Shown here one piece after another: positions 17,978 through 26,613 of a DNA stretch of 41,436 bases; position 1 is the stretch's first letter; every line of letters begins with the position of its first letter. Location: the NCBI GenBank assembly GCA_902618025.1, contig CACMYY010000011.1, positions 1-41,436 of the forward strand, read 5' to 3'. A program made the position numbers and the translations under genes. Below the pieces are notes generated by a model. The model was not told where the DNA came from, did not search any database, and worked only from the letters and a program-made list of their open reading frames with translations. This stretch comes from an uncultured SAR116 cluster alpha proteobacterium (GTDB lineage Bacteria > Pseudomonadota > Alphaproteobacteria > Puniceispirillales > Marisalimonadaceae).

Positions 17978-19204
17978 TTATTTCGAATTATCAACCATTT
18001 TTTTAACTCTTAATCTGAGTGCATTTAATTTAATAAAACCCTCTGCATCCGAATGATTATAATCTGCTGTGCTTTCTTCAAAAGTTACTAAATTTTCATT
18101 GTACAGAGAAAAAGGAGATTTTCTTCCAGTAATTATTACATTACCTTTATAAAGTTTTGCTCTTACAGTCCCAGATACATTCTTTTGACTTTTGTCAATT
18201 GCTGATTGTAGCATTTCTCTTTCAGGTGAAAACCAGAAACCATTGTAAATTAATGAAGCGTATTTTGGCATCAATTCATCCTTTAAATGAGCAGCTCCTC
18301 GATCTAATGTTATAGATTCTATTGCTCGTCTCATGTAGTAAAGAATTGTACCACCAGGAGTTTCATAAACACCTCTAGATTTCATCCCAACAAATCTGTT
18401 TTCAACTAAATCTATCCTTCCAATTGCATTTTCTCCTCCTAAAACATTTAACTCATGAAGCATTGAAGCTGGAGACAGTTCTTTACCATTTAGCATTACT
18501 GGGTCACCATGAAGAAACTCCAAAATTATTTCAGTTGGTTTATTTGGTGCTTCAAAAGGTGATTTAGTTCTGGAATAGACAAATTCTTCTGGCTCTATCC
18601 ATGGATCTTCCAAAATTTTTCCTTCAGCTGAAATATGTAATAAGTTCGCATCAACGCTGAAAGGTGCTTCACCTCTTTTGTCTTTAGGTACTTTTATCTG
18701 ATTTTTTTCAGCATATTTAATCAGGCTTGTCCTACTTGAAAGATTCCATTCCCTCCAGGGTGAAATTACCTTTATGTTTGGTTGCAAACTATAATAACCT
18801 AATTCAAATCTTACCTGATCATTACCTTTTCCAGTTGCTCCATGTGCAACTGCGTCAGAACCTGTTAATTGAGCAATTTCTATTTGTCTTTTGGCAATAA
18901 GAGGTCTGGCTATAGAAGTACCAAGTAGATATATACCTTCATATAACGCATTTGCCCTAAACATTGGAAAAACAAAATCTTTTACAAATTCTTCTTTTAA
19001 ATCATCAATGAAAATTTCCTTAACACCTAATAGCTCTGCTTTTTTTCTTGCTGGGTCTACCTCTTCACCCTGACCGATGTCAGCTGTAAAAGTTACTACT
19101 TCACATTGGTAATTGTCTTTTAACCATTTCAAAATTACAGAAGTGTCAAGACCGCCAGAATAAGCTAAAACTATTTTTTTAATTTTGGAATTTTCATTTA
19201 GCAT
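17978..19204 (-). CDS. argG: argininosuccinate synthase
   Basis: Joins citrulline and aspartate with ATP in the penultimate arginine step. The 408-residue protein opens with the ATP pyrophosphatase loop AYSGGLDTS (14-22); [14 protein letters not shown] (citrulline/aspartate site), SPWREWNL and [17 protein letters not shown] are all in place. The ATG at 19204 is preceded by AAGGAAAA. It is a single gene on the minus strand, apart from argD-argF at 1922-4012. argH is not next to it. Confidence 0.97.
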   Translation of the reverse strand: MLNENSKIKKIVLAYSGGLDTSVILKWLKDNYQCEVVTFTADIGQGEEVDPARKKAELLGVKEIFIDDLKEEFVKDFVFPMFRANALYEGIYLLGTSIARPLIAKRQIEIAQLTGSDAVAHGATGKGNDQVRFELGYYSLQPNIKVISPWREWNLSSRTSLIKYAEKNQIKVPKDKRGEAPFSVDANLLHISAEGKILEDPWIEPEEFVYSRTKSPFEAPNKPTEIILEFLHGDPVMLNGKELSPASMLHELNVLGGENAIGRIDLVENRFVGMKSRGVYETPGGTILYYMRRAIESITLDRGAAHLKDELMPKYASLIYNGFWFSPEREMLQSAIDKSQKNVSGTVRAKLYKGNVIITGRKSPFSLYNENLVTFEESTADYNHSDAEGFIKLNALRLRVKKMVDNSK

Positions 19205-19333
19205 TCTTTTTCCTTGATTTTCAAATTTAATAATAATTACGTACTTATTTATAGCTTCAAATTAAAATTTTGTAATTATGTTAAACAAATTTTTGTGAGA
19301 TTATTATCTAAGACAAACTTCTTTATTAAAAGG

Positions 19334-19361
19334 TTGTCACTATTCACAAATATTGTATGTT
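19334..19361 (+). promoter_or_regulatory. possible promoter for the IalB-like gene and rlmN
   Basis: TTGTCA (19334-19339), 16-nt spacer and TATGTT (19356-19361) lie in the 258-nt gap 19205-19462, about 95 nt before the IalB-like start. I see nothing else in that gap, including no hairpin or leader ORF with a good ribosome-binding site. Confidence 0.3.
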
Positions 19362-19462
19362 ATATGCATAAATTTACAAAAATTTATTATTTATTACTTT
19401 AGAAATAATACAATTGTGGTTACAAATTTGCAATATTGGTAACTGTAATAAAGAAATTGGAG

Positions 19463-19978
19463 ATGATAATTTACACATTTTTTAAAATTTTAATTTATAT
19501 GGTTGTTTCATTTTTCTTTACAGTTCAAGCTTTAAGTGAAACTAAATTTCTTGGTGAAGAAAAATATTGGAAAGCTTATTCTACTAATTTAGATAAAACA
19601 AAAACCTGTTTTATAACCTCTGTGCCACTAAAAACTGAAGGTAAATTTAATAAAAAAAACAGAGGTAAACCATATGTTTTTGTTACAAATATTAAAAATG
19701 GGACAAATCACGAAGTTTCTGTAAAGGCAGGTTTTAATTTTAAGAAAAATAAAGATGTTATTTTTAATGTTGATGGTAACAAAACAAAATTATTTCCAGT
19801 TGATGACAGAGCATGGTCGGAAAGTTCTAAGATTGATAGGTTGTTGGTTCAATCAATGAGAAGGGGTAAAAAATTAACTATTACTGGCACATCAACCCCA
19901 GGAAATCAAATTATTGATACTTATTCTTTGTCTGGTTTTACAAAAGCGCTCAGAATAATTGACAAAAGTTGTTCTTAA
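19463..19978 (+). CDS. invasion-associated locus B (IalB) family protein
   Basis: Exported protein of about 171 residues in the IalB-like family, widespread in Alphaproteobacteria; the name comes from Bartonella, but most members are in non-pathogens and their role is not established. The N-terminal hydrophobic segment with cleavage around FTVQA (about residue 23) is a signal peptide. The mature part has the conserved Cys in KTCFITS, a central beta-rich region with DDRAWSESS, and a terminal Cys in DKSCS, a pair likely to form a disulfide. I start at ATG 19463; an in-frame TTG nine codons earlier lacks support, and GGAG abuts the ATG too closely to be decisive. It is 28 nt upstream of rlmN, a pairing seen in other alphaproteobacteria. 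Confidence 0.82.
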   Translation: MIIYTFFKILIYMVVSFFFTVQALSETKFLGEEKYWKAYSTNLDKTKTCFITSVPLKTEGKFNKKNRGKPYVFVTNIKNGTNHEVSVKAGFNFKKNKDVIFNVDGNKTKLFPVDDRAWSESSKIDRLLVQSMRRGKKLTITGTSTPGNQIIDTYSLSGFTKALRIIDKSCS

Positions 19979-20006
19979 GCCAAAAAAATTTTATGAGATA
20001 TTTATT

Positions 20007-21104
20007 ATGTTTAAACAGGATCTAGTAGATTTTAGTTTTAGCGATTTACAAAATTTTTGTAAAAATAAAGACCTTCCAAAATTTAGAGCCTCACAGATTT
20101 GGCGATGGATTTATTGTTTTGGATTAAAATCATTTGATGAAATGAATAATATCTCAAAATCAACTAGGAAATTGCTAAATGATATTTCTTTAATTTCGAG
20201 GTTAAAAATTTCTGAAATTCAAATTAGTGCTGATGGTACGATAAAGTGGTTGATAAAACTAAAAGATAATTCTGAAGTTGAGACTGTATACATACCTCAG
20301 GATGACCGAGGAACAGTTTGTTTGTCTAGCCAAGTGGGTTGCACCCTCAATTGTTCATTTTGTCATACTGGAACACAAGCTCTAGTAAGAAATCTTACAT
20401 CAGGTGAAATTATTGGGCAGTTGATGATTGTCATGGACCACTTGAATGATTGGCCTTCAGGAAAAAATAATAGAAAAGTAACTAATATTGTAATGATGGG
20501 TATGGGAGAACCATTACTAAATTATGACGAAGTTTGTAAAGCAATAAAGATTATGATGTCAGACGATGGTATCGCCATTTCGAGAAGAAGAATTACTTTA
20601 TCCACATCAGGTATTATTCCAAATATAGAAAAAACTGGAAGGGAGTTAGGTGTTAATTTAGCTATCTCACTTCATGCAGTTAATGATGAATTGAGAAATA
20701 AATTGGTTCCAATTAACAAAAAGTATAACTTAGAAAAATTGATAAAATCTTGTAGAAATTATCCTAAACTTTCTAATTCAAGAAGAATTACGTGGGAATA
20801 TGTCATGTTAAGAGATGTAAATGATACTCCAGAAGACGCTATCAATTTAATAAAATTAATTAACGGTATTCCATCCAAGATAAATTTGATTCCTTTCAAT
20901 CCTTGGCCCGGTTCATTGTATGAAACATCAACTCAAAAAAATATTGATAATTTTGCAAAAATTTTGATGGATGCAGGATTTGCCTCTCCAATAAGAAAGC
21001 CAAGGGGACAAGATATTTATGCTGCTTGTGGACAGTTAAAGTCAAATAGTGAAAAAACAAGAAAATCACAAATCAATAAACTTGTACCAATTCATAATAT
21101 ATAA
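20007..21104 (+). CDS. rlmN: 23S rRNA/tRNA dual adenine-C2 methyltransferase
   Basis: Radical SAM enzyme that methylates C2 of an adenosine in 23S rRNA and of A37 in some tRNAs. With the start at ATG 20007 (365 residues) the iron-sulfur cluster motif is Cys112-x3-Cys116-x2-Cys119 ([14 protein letters not shown]). The second catalytic cysteine, the one that carries the methyl group, is Cys341 in [22 protein letters not shown] and LIPFNPWPG are also diagnostic. A longer in-frame version from 19959 would overlap the IalB-like gene and adds non-conserved residues, so I rejected it. RlmN rather than Cfr because of chromosomal context and sequence. Confidence 0.95.
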   Translation: MFKQDLVDFSFSDLQNFCKNKDLPKFRASQIWRWIYCFGLKSFDEMNNISKSTRKLLNDISLISRLKISEIQISADGTIKWLIKLKDNSEVETVYIPQDDRGTVCLSSQVGCTLNCSFCHTGTQALVRNLTSGEIIGQLMIVMDHLNDWPSGKNNRKVTNIVMMGMGEPLLNYDEVCKAIKIMMSDDGIAISRRRITLSTSGIIPNIEKTGRELGVNLAISLHAVNDELRNKLVPINKKYNLEKLIKSCRNYPKLSNSRRITWEYVMLRDVNDTPEDAINLIKLINGIPSKINLIPFNPWPGSLYETSTQKNIDNFAKILMDAGFASPIRKPRGQDIYAACGQLKSNSEKTRKSQINKLVPIHNI

Positions 21105-21127
21105 AATTTTAAATTTTTATGAAACTA

Positions 21128-21156
21128 TTGCTTTAGGGCACATTAAGTATTACATT
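21128..21156 (+). promoter_or_regulatory. possible promoter for the Bax-inhibitor-1 gene
   Basis: TTGCTT (21128-21133), exactly 17 nt, then TACATT (21151-21156), about 40 nt before the ATG at 21197. Weak consensus matches in AT-rich DNA; supported by position only. Confidence 0.35.
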
Positions 21157-21196
21157 AACTCATATAAATCTAATTATTTAAAAGGATAATAATTAC

Positions 21197-21925
21197 ATGA
21201 ACAATAATCGCTTTATGTCAAGCTCAAATGCTCAAGCTACCCAAATTGATATGGGACTTAGATCATATATGCTTGGTGTTTATAATCATATGACAACTGC
21301 CCTAGCTTTGACCGGATTAATGGCTATGGGATTAAATTTTCTTGCCATATCAAATGGTGCGTTAACACCCATTGGTGAATTATTTTTCTTAAGTCCACTT
21401 AAGTGGGTTGTTATGTTGGCACCCTTGGGGATGGTATTCTATATTTCAGCAAAGCTAAATAGTATTTCAGCAGAAAAGGCTAGAAACTTATTTTACATAT
21501 ATGCTGGTCTAATGGGTCTGTCTTTATCTTCGCTGTTGCTCATTTATACTGGCGCGTCAGTAGTAAGAGCTTTCTTTGTTACAGCAGCAGCTTTTGCAGC
21601 ATTGTCTATTTATGGTTATACAACTAAAAAATCTCTTTCGGGTTTAGGTTCTTTCCTAATGATGGGTGTATTTGGGCTTATAATAGCACAGATAGTCAAC
21701 ATTTTTATGGCCTCTACACAATTAGATTTTATGATTTCTATTGTTGGGGTACTTATATTTGCTGGCTTAACGGCATATGATACTCAAAAAATTAAAAATA
21801 TGTATTTATCTGGTGATAATAATGAAGCAGCTGGTAAAAAGTCTGTTTTAGGGGCTTTAACTTTATACTTAGATTTTATCCTAATGTTTCAATTTTTATT
21901 AGCCTTCTTAGGTAACAGAGAATAA
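21197..21925 (+). CDS. Bax inhibitor-1/YccA family membrane protein
   Basis: A 242-residue integral membrane protein with about seven hydrophobic helices after a polar N-terminus of ~25 residues. The family signature is seen at the C-terminal end: GLTAYDTQKIKNMY, then LTLYLDFILMFQFLL, with a conserved Asp pair linked to the pH-sensitive calcium leak of the BsYetJ homologue. E. coli YccA acts on FtsH; the role in this organism is not known. AAAGGA lies upstream of the ATG. It is followed by a strong bidirectional terminator. Confidence 0.9.
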   Translation: MNNNRFMSSSNAQATQIDMGLRSYMLGVYNHMTTALALTGLMAMGLNFLAISNGALTPIGELFFLSPLKWVVMLAPLGMVFYISAKLNSISAEKARNLFYIYAGLMGLSLSSLLLIYTGASVVRAFFVTAAAFAALSIYGYTTKKSLSGLGSFLMMGVFGLIIAQIVNIFMASTQLDFMISIVGVLIFAGLTAYDTQKIKNMYLSGDNNEAAGKKSVLGALTLYLDFILMFQFLLAFLGNRE

Positions 21926-21944
21926 TTTCTATTTAATATATCTG

Positions 21945-21975
21945 AAAAAAAGCCATCATTTGATGGCTTTTTTTT
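21945..21975. terminator. bidirectional intrinsic terminator
   Basis: Seven A (21945-21951), GCCATC, a 4-nt ATTT loop, GATGGC, then eight T (21968-21975). It reads as a rho-independent terminator on both strands and sits 20 nt after the Bax-inhibitor gene and at the stop of the convergent glutathione peroxidase gene. It is the clearest terminator in the window. Confidence 0.9.
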
Positions 21976-22516
21976 ATTTTAGTATTATTTTATCTAAATC
22001 CGTTGTAACTTTTTTTGAGTTCGGCCTAGTTGTACTAGCATACCATCTCACTAAGTTGCCTTCCTTATTAATTAGATATTTATAAAAATTCCATTTTGGG
22101 AAAGCTAAAAACCCAGCTTCTTCTTCTACCCATTTAAAAAAAGGATGTCCTTTCTTACCTTTTATATTAGTTATTTCGGTAAGTATAAAAGAAACGTCAA
22201 AATTTATGGTACAAAATTTTTTAACCTTCTCATTTGACGATAGTTCTTGATTTCCAAAGTCATTAGAAGGTATACCAATAATAATTAGTCCACTTTTTTT
22301 ATATTTTTGATGCAGAGCTTCAATATCTTTGTATTGATAAGTAAAGCCACAAAGCGAAGCTGTATTGACAATGAAAATAGGTTTTCCTTTGAAATCATTT
22401 AAATTAATTTCTTTTCCGTCTATTGAATTAAAAATAAATTGATATACATTTGCTCTGACGTTCGAAGTCATACATACCCCTATAATTATAATTATATATA
22501 TTAAAATTCTATTCAT
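21974..22516 (-). CDS. exported thiol (glutathione) peroxidase
   Basis: GPx-family peroxide reductase of 180 residues with an N-terminal signal peptide (about residues 1-22), so probably periplasmic. The catalytic tetrad is complete: peroxidatic Cys56 in NTASLCGFT, Gln90 in FGNQE, and Trp142-Asn143 in FPKWNF. Cys102 in KKFCTINFDV sits where the resolving cysteine of the thioredoxin-dependent (Gpx3-like) group lies, so thioredoxin-type reductants may serve it better than glutathione. It overlaps the upstream monooxygenase gene by 8 nt, implying translational coupling. It ends inside the shared terminator. Confidence 0.9.
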   Translation of the reverse strand: MNRILIYIIIIIGVCMTSNVRANVYQFIFNSIDGKEINLNDFKGKPIFIVNTASLCGFTYQYKDIEALHQKYKKSGLIIIGIPSNDFGNQELSSNEKVKKFCTINFDVSFILTEITNIKGKKGHPFFKWVEEEAGFLAFPKWNFYKYLINKEGNLVRWYASTTRPNSKKVTTDLDKIILK

Positions 22517-23624
22517 AACTTTCTATTGTCCAAATGTGGCTCAAAATTTTGTCTAATAAATTATTCCCATTTAATTTTAAGCTATAATCTCTAAAGTATT
22601 TTGTAATATTTTGGGCATTAAGAATCTCACCAACCATTTTTGATTTTTTAGCTAACATATCTTTTTTTAAATACCTATCTTTGACAAACATATTTACTAT
22701 TTCATAAAAATCATAGTTTTCATTTAATAATTTTTTTATGTAAACAGCATCTTCTAATATTTGATTGCCTGCTTGTGCAATATGTGGTGGTATTGCAAAA
22801 GCAGCATCTCCAAATAAAAATAATCCATTTTTATAAATTGAAGTTTTTTCTCCATTATTAAATGAAGCATATGTTGTTTTCCAATCTAAATCTTCTGGAA
22901 TAAGATAATTCAAAATTTTGTTGTTTAACATTGGTACTTCAATTTCACTATTTTGTGGAACAAAAATATAATTTGTTGCTTTTTTATTATTAATAATTGT
23001 AGGATAAATAACATAATAACCAGTTTCATGAATTAGTACTTGTAAAATTGTTTTTGATAAATTGTAGGCACTATCTTTAAATGAAACTGTTCTATAAATT
23101 TTTCTCTTTTGAATACAATTATTTGTTCCAACTACAAACTCTTTGCTAACTCCGTCAATGCCGTCAGAACCAAGCATTAAATTAGTTTTAAAAATCTGTC
23201 CCTTGTTATCAATTAATTCGTTATAATTATTATTTGAAACTATGTGTGTTACATTAGAATTAATTATTTTTATTGTATTATTTTTAAGTGCATTTTTTTT
23301 GAAAAAACTTATTAATTTTTTCCTTTCAATAGAACCATAATTAAAATTTTTTTCCACTAAGTTATAGTGATATAAAATTTCTAAATCATTTTTTGAATTC
23401 AATTTTTTTATATAAATATTATAAAATGGTTCAAACTGTTTTTGAATATTTTTTAATTTTATAAGTTTTGATAAGGCCTCCCAACCATTTGGAGTAATTT
23501 GTTGTGATCCAAAAAATTCATTTTTCCCTTCAAAAATATCTATGTTGTAACCATTATCGGCAAAAACACTTGCAGCAACCCAAGAGGAAAATCCTCCACC
23601 AATTATAGTTATCTTTTTTTTCAT
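22509..23624 (-). CDS. FAD-dependent monooxygenase (PHBH/UbiH fold)
   Basis: Flavoprotein of 371 residues in the group that includes UbiH, salicylate and p-hydroxybenzoate hydroxylases. The dinucleotide-binding start ITIIGGGFSSWVAASVFADN (5-24) is a variant GxGxxG (GGGFSS). The second FAD motif GDAAFAIPPHIAQAGNQ is present near the middle-to-late part, and an SDG motif (LMLGSDGIDGVS) lies between. The substrate is not evident; divergence in the central region argues against calling it a ubiquinone hydroxylase. The downstream peroxidase overlaps its end by 8 nt. It has a weak ribosome-binding site and unusually many Asn/Lys/Ile codons, even for this window. Confidence 0.85.
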   Translation of the reverse strand: MKKKITIIGGGFSSWVAASVFADNGYNIDIFEGKNEFFGSQQITPNGWEALSKLIKLKNIQKQFEPFYNIYIKKLNSKNDLEILYHYNLVEKNFNYGSIERKKLISFFKKNALKNNTIKIINSNVTHIVSNNNYNELIDNKGQIFKTNLMLGSDGIDGVSKEFVVGTNNCIQKRKIYRTVSFKDSAYNLSKTILQVLIHETGYYVIYPTIINNKKATNYIFVPQNSEIEVPMLNNKILNYLIPEDLDWKTTYASFNNGEKTSIYKNGLFLFGDAAFAIPPHIAQAGNQILEDAVYIKKLLNENYDFYEIVNMFVKDRYLKKDMLAKKSKMVGEILNAQNITKYFRDYSLKLNGNNLLDKILSHIWTIESYE

Positions 23625-23673
23625 ACTTTATGCAAATTTTGATTAAATTAACTTATTATGATCAAATTTAACC

Positions 23674-23702
23674 TTGAAATTAAAAAGTTAAATAATATAT
23701 AA
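23674..23702 (+). promoter_or_regulatory. possible pckA promoter
   Basis: TTGAAA (23674-23679), 17 nt, then ATATAA (23697-23702) in the 212-nt divergent gap between the monooxygenase gene and pckA. The gap is very AT-rich, so chance occurrence is a real possibility. I see no riboswitch-like structure there. Confidence 0.3.
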
Positions 23703-23836
23703 ATATATATCAAAAAACCAGTTACACATATTTTTATTTTTATTTTTTATATAATCATTTTAATACAATTAACTTGAATTTTCATCAAAAATACTAAACA
23801 TTAACCAACACTAATAATTTAATTTTGAGATTTTTT

Positions 23837-25447
23837 ATGAACGATAAAGTACGAAAAGAATTATTTAATATTGGAATAAAGGATATTTCAGAAATAATAC
23901 ATAACCCCTCCTATGAGTCTTTACATTGCGAAGAAAATTTAGAAAAATTAGAAGGTTTCGAAAAAGTTCAAAATACTCAAAATGGTGCTGTGAATGTTAT
24001 GACTGGAATTTATACAGGTAGATCCCCCAAAGATAAGTATATACTAAAAGATGAAACAACTGAGGATAATTTGTGGTGGACCTCAGATTTTGCTAAAAAT
24101 GATAATAAACCTATAGATCAAACTGTTTGGGATCATCTCTACAAAACAGTTAGTGAACAGCTTTCAAACAAAAAAATTTATGTTGTTGACGCATTTTGTG
24201 GTGCAAACAAAGATACTTGTCTTAGTGTAAGATTTGTAATGGAAGTAGCATGGCAAGCACATTTTGTAAAAAATATGTTTATTAGACCAACAGATAAAGA
24301 ACTTGAAAACTTTGTGCCAGATTTTCATGTCTTAAATGGATCTAAAACTGTAAATAAAAAATTTAGAGAACAAGGCTTAAACTCTGAAACATTCATAGCA
24401 TTTAATTTAACTAACAAAATTCAGATTATTGGCGGAAGTTGGTACGGTGGTGAAATGAAAAAAGGTATGTTTTCCGTAATGAATTATATCCTACCGCAAA
24501 AAAATATAGCATCAATGCATTGCTCAGCGAATAAGGGAGAAGACGGTTCAGTTGCATTGTTTTTTGGTCTCTCAGGAACTGGAAAAACAACTTTATCAAC
24601 TGATCCTAAAAGACAACTAATTGGAGATGATGAACACGGATGGGATGAAGAGGGTGTATTTAACTTTGAGGGCGGATGTTATGCAAAAACCATAGACCTT
24701 GACAAGAATAAAGAACCCGATATCTATAAAGCAATTAAAAGGGATGCTTTACTAGAGAATGTAAGTGTAAGTCCAGAAGGTATTGTCGATTATTTTGATA
24801 CATCAGTTACACAAAACACAAGAGTGTCGTATCCAATATATCATATTGATAATATCGTCAAGCCTGTATCAAAAGGAACACATGCTAGTAAAATAATTTT
24901 TTTAGCGGCTGACGCTTTTGGGGTTCTTCCTCCAGTATCTAAACTTACTTATGATCAAGCTGAATATCATTTTCTATCAGGGTTTACTGCAAAAACTGCT
25001 GGAACAGAAAGAGGGATTACCGAGCCGCAGCCAACATTTTCTGCATGCTATGGTGCAGCTTTTTTAATGTTACATCCAACGCGATATTCAAATGTATTGT
25101 CCAAAAAAATGAAAGAATCAAATTCACAAGTTTTTTTAGTAAATACAGGATGGAATGGTCAAGGTGAAAGAATTTCTTTAAAGGATACAAGATTAATTAT
25201 AGACGCAATATTAAATGATGAATTAAAAGATATAGAAACTGAAATTATACCTTATTTTAATTTATCAATTCCTAAAAGTATTAAAAATGTTCCTTCTAAT
25301 TTGTTAGATCCTAGATCATCATGGAAAAATAATTCTGAATGGGAAAATAAAGCTAAAGAATTAGCACAACTATTCGTCAATAATTTTCAAAAATTTTGTG
25401 ATAATGACCATGGAAGAAAACTTTTAGCTGCAGGTCCACAACTTTAA
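23837..25447 (+). CDS. pckA: phosphoenolpyruvate carboxykinase (ATP)
   Basis: Converts oxaloacetate and ATP to PEP and CO2, the entry to gluconeogenesis. The 536-residue length is typical of the ATP-type enzyme. The kinase-1a P-loop is GLSGTGKTT (244-252), followed by [20 protein letters not shown] with the metal-binding aspartates, and [15 protein letters not shown] upstream for the substrate loop. I use the ATG at 23837, with GAG seven bases ahead, rather than the TTG four codons earlier. In metabolic terms it connects with the propionate operon, which feeds succinyl-CoA into the TCA cycle. Some alphaproteobacteria carry chvI/chvG beside pckA; they are absent here. Confidence 0.96.
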   Translation: MNDKVRKELFNIGIKDISEIIHNPSYESLHCEENLEKLEGFEKVQNTQNGAVNVMTGIYTGRSPKDKYILKDETTEDNLWWTSDFAKNDNKPIDQTVWDHLYKTVSEQLSNKKIYVVDAFCGANKDTCLSVRFVMEVAWQAHFVKNMFIRPTDKELENFVPDFHVLNGSKTVNKKFREQGLNSETFIAFNLTNKIQIIGGSWYGGEMKKGMFSVMNYILPQKNIASMHCSANKGEDGSVALFFGLSGTGKTTLSTDPKRQLIGDDEHGWDEEGVFNFEGGCYAKTIDLDKNKEPDIYKAIKRDALLENVSVSPEGIVDYFDTSVTQNTRVSYPIYHIDNIVKPVSKGTHASKIIFLAADAFGVLPPVSKLTYDQAEYHFLSGFTAKTAGTERGITEPQPTFSACYGAAFLMLHPTRYSNVLSKKMKESNSQVFLVNTGWNGQGERISLKDTRLIIDAILNDELKDIETEIIPYFNLSIPKSIKNVPSNLLDPRSSWKNNSEWENKAKELAQLFVNNFQKFCDNDHGRKLLAAGPQL

Positions 25448-25473
25448 CAATATATTTTGCATTGATATAAAAA

Positions 25474-26592
25474 ATGAAAATTTTGATCGTCATTTTATTT
25501 AATTTATCATTTTTTACTTCACTTCCTTTGTCTGCTCAGTCATCTTTCAAGAACAATGACAAAAGAGCCTCTTTAGTCAATGTTGCCAAAGTTCAATATT
25601 TTAATATAGCAGAAAAGACTAAATCTATTGGTAGATTAGTAGCAGTTAATCCAACTATCATTTCTTCAAAAATTAATCAGGAAATCTTAAAAATTCACTT
25701 TAACATTGGAGATAATGTTAAGAAAAATGATGTTTTGTTTACTCTTGCTTCAAAAGATATTTTGAGAAACATAGAGCAAATTTCTGCTGAAATGAAATAT
25801 GAGAAGGAAACACTTGATATTTTGGAAAAAAAATTATTATTAAGGCTATCTAAAGTTCAAAATGCTAATAGTTTAAAAAAACAAAATATTATTACTCAAG
25901 ACAACTTGGATGGCATTAATATTTTGCTTCTTGAAAATCAGCAACAAATTGCTCAAAGAAAATATAATATTAAAAGGCTTGAAATTTTACTTAATGAAAA
26001 TAAAGAAAAGTTAAGTTTTTCTAAGATTTTATCACCAATTGATGGAAACATTGTCAATATAGATGCACAAGTTGGTGCATTAACATCGAAAGGTAAAATT
26101 TTAGCATCAATTCTTAATACTCAATTTAAAGAAATAGAAACTGATTTAAGATCTGACATTGCTTCAGAAGTTAAAATAGGTTCAACAGTCGATATTTTTA
26201 GTCAAAGAGCTAAATTTTCTGGGAAAGTGAGAGGTATTGTAAACATAGAGAATGTTAGAACTGGAACTAGGAAACTTAGAATAAGTTTGAATGAAGATTT
26301 GCCAAAAAATATTAATGCTTCTGGTACTAGATTTTCTTTATATATACCTTTTGGGGACATTAAGCCAAGGTTGCTTATACCAAAAGATGCACTAATACCA
26401 TCAACTAATAAACAAATTGTTTATATTTTTGACAAAGGGTTGGCCAAAAAGAGATTCATTCAAAGTGGAGTATCAGTTGGAGACAAAATAGAGATTTTAA
26501 AAGGTCTAGAGGAAGGCCAACTCGTAGTGGTGAAGGGGAACGAAAACTTAAGGCCAAACCAAGCAATTAAATTAAAAAGAAAAAAAAAATAA
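25474..26592 (+). CDS. RND efflux periplasmic adaptor subunit
   Basis: Membrane fusion protein of 372 residues with a signal peptide (about 1-21, ending PLSA). A lipoyl-like half (ISSKINQEILKIHFNIGDNV), an alpha-helical coiled-coil hairpin at about 90-165, the returning lipoyl half (FSKILSPIDGNIVNIDAQVG), then beta-barrel and membrane-proximal domains give the standard adaptor layout. It lacks a lipobox cysteine. It is 21 nt before the pump gene, so one transcript. It would link the inner-membrane pump to an outer-membrane TolC-type channel, which is not encoded here. Confidence 0.92.
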   Translation: MKILIVILFNLSFFTSLPLSAQSSFKNNDKRASLVNVAKVQYFNIAEKTKSIGRLVAVNPTIISSKINQEILKIHFNIGDNVKKNDVLFTLASKDILRNIEQISAEMKYEKETLDILEKKLLLRLSKVQNANSLKKQNIITQDNLDGINILLLENQQQIAQRKYNIKRLEILLNENKEKLSFSKILSPIDGNIVNIDAQVGALTSKGKILASILNTQFKEIETDLRSDIASEVKIGSTVDIFSQRAKFSGKVRGIVNIENVRTGTRKLRISLNEDLPKNINASGTRFSLYIPFGDIKPRLLIPKDALIPSTNKQIVYIFDKGLAKKRFIQSGVSVGDKIEILKGLEEGQLVVVKGNENLRPNQAIKLKRKKK

Positions 26593-26613
26593 TCTAAGAT
26601 TTAGTCATAAAAT

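Noticed and set aside
19214-19402. 62-codon open frame in the argG-ialB gap
   Set aside because: No good ribosome-binding site, low-complexity Phe/Tyr/Lys/Leu composition, and it covers the likely promoter region.
19959-20006. N-terminal extension of RlmN
   Set aside because: Overlaps the end of the IalB-like gene and is not conserved; ATG 20007 gives the usual length.
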